21,815 bases of DNA from a virus. The notes below the pieces were generated by a model. It worked only from the letters and a program-made list of their open reading frames with translations, had not been told where the DNA came from and did no database searches. Below, piece by piece: positions 21,622 to 21,815 of the stretch (positions are counted from its first letter, which is position 1; each line of letters opens with the position of its first letter). The stretch is from IMG/VR virus record IMGVR_UViG_3300010373_000142, positions 1 through 21,815 of that record, one strand, 5' to 3'. The position numbers were made by a program, and so were the translations under genes.

Positions 21622-21815
21622 TGTTTCTGACGCAGCTCGAGCTGATCGCGGACCCCAAGCCCGATCTATGGACGCTAAAAGCGCCTCTTTGGTGGGATGA
21701 TCCGGTCTACGGTGGTCTGACGGTCCCGGCCGGTTTCGTTACGGATCTAGCCAGTATCCCACGCGCGCTCCGGGGGCTCCCATTCCTTGATCCCAACGGA
21801 CTCAGCAGACGCCCC
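21621..21815 (+). CDS. DUF1353 phage protein, N-terminal part (3' end outside window)
   Basis: The first 65 residues are visible from GTG 21621, which overlaps the preceding stop TAG by one base. The frame stays open to the right edge. 'DPVYGGLTVPAGFVTDLASI' followed by PRALRGLPF is the clear DUF1353 signature (pre-strand, then F-x-T-D-L-A-S-[I/V]-P-R). Family members are common near phage lysis and tail genes; their function is not established to my knowledge. The visible N-terminus contains no signal peptide. It belongs to the same rightward transcript as the gene at 21019. Confidence 0.72.
   Translation, partial: MFLTQLELIADPKPDLWTLKAPLWWDDPVYGGLTVPAGFVTDLASIPRALRGLPFLDPNGLSRRP

Noticed and set aside
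1-21815. CRISPR array, tRNA genes, insertion sequences or attachment sites
   Set aside because: No regularly spaced direct repeats, cloverleaf sequences, transposase genes or terminal inverted repeats could be found by reading.

Overview
This window is a late-gene segment of a contractile-tailed (myovirus-type) bacteriophage or prophage. No host genes, tRNAs, integrase or replication genes are visible. The host is most likely Gram-negative. The evidence is a lipobox lipoprotein, a GH108-type endolysin without a signal peptide, and structural families (DUF1073 portal, DUF2213 protease, DUF2184 capsid, DUF3383 sheath, Pam3-like baseplate plug) that I know mainly from phages of proteobacteria and cyanobacteria. 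All families were recognised by eye from the translated sequence; no database search was run.

Layout, left to right. Bases 2-7992 are the head and neck module: portal C-terminus, a Cys-rich DUF2213 prohead protease, a charged scaffold-like protein, a repeat-bearing cement protein, the major capsid protein, a second cement-like protein, an unassigned head protein, DUF4054, an HK97 gp10-like protein and two neck/terminator proteins. Bases 8038-12135 are the tail shaft: sheath, tube, two chaperone frames joined by a probable -1 ribosomal frameshift, and a short tape measure protein with a lytic-type domain. Bases 12135-19383 are the baseplate and fibre: tail-tip protein, plug, hub, spike, gp25-like wedge, gpJ-like wedge, an unusual beta-propeller + PASTA + DUF2612 fusion, and a tail fibre. 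Bases 19388-20127 encode a holin-like protein and the endolysin. Most of these genes overlap by ATGA, GTGA or TAATG junctions, so they probably form one long translationally coupled operon.

Bases 20089-20953 break this pattern. Three small genes run on the minus strand: an unknown 89-residue protein, a lipoprotein with a possible Cys-rich N-terminal extension, and a possible 45-residue protein. A good sigma70-like promoter stands in front of them. Back to back with it is a second promoter candidate that drives the rightward gene at 21019, a membrane protein with an internal lipobox-like motif. A DUF1353 gene follows and runs off the right edge. This inserted, divergently transcribed block looks like a separately regulated accessory (moron-like) cassette inside the lysis region.

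The most unusual items are the propeller-PASTA-DUF2612 fusion, the minus-strand cassette with its compact divergent promoter region, the Cys-cluster fusion on the protease, and the cement protein whose core is split by beta-rich repeats. There is no gene-free stretch longer than about 130 bases.
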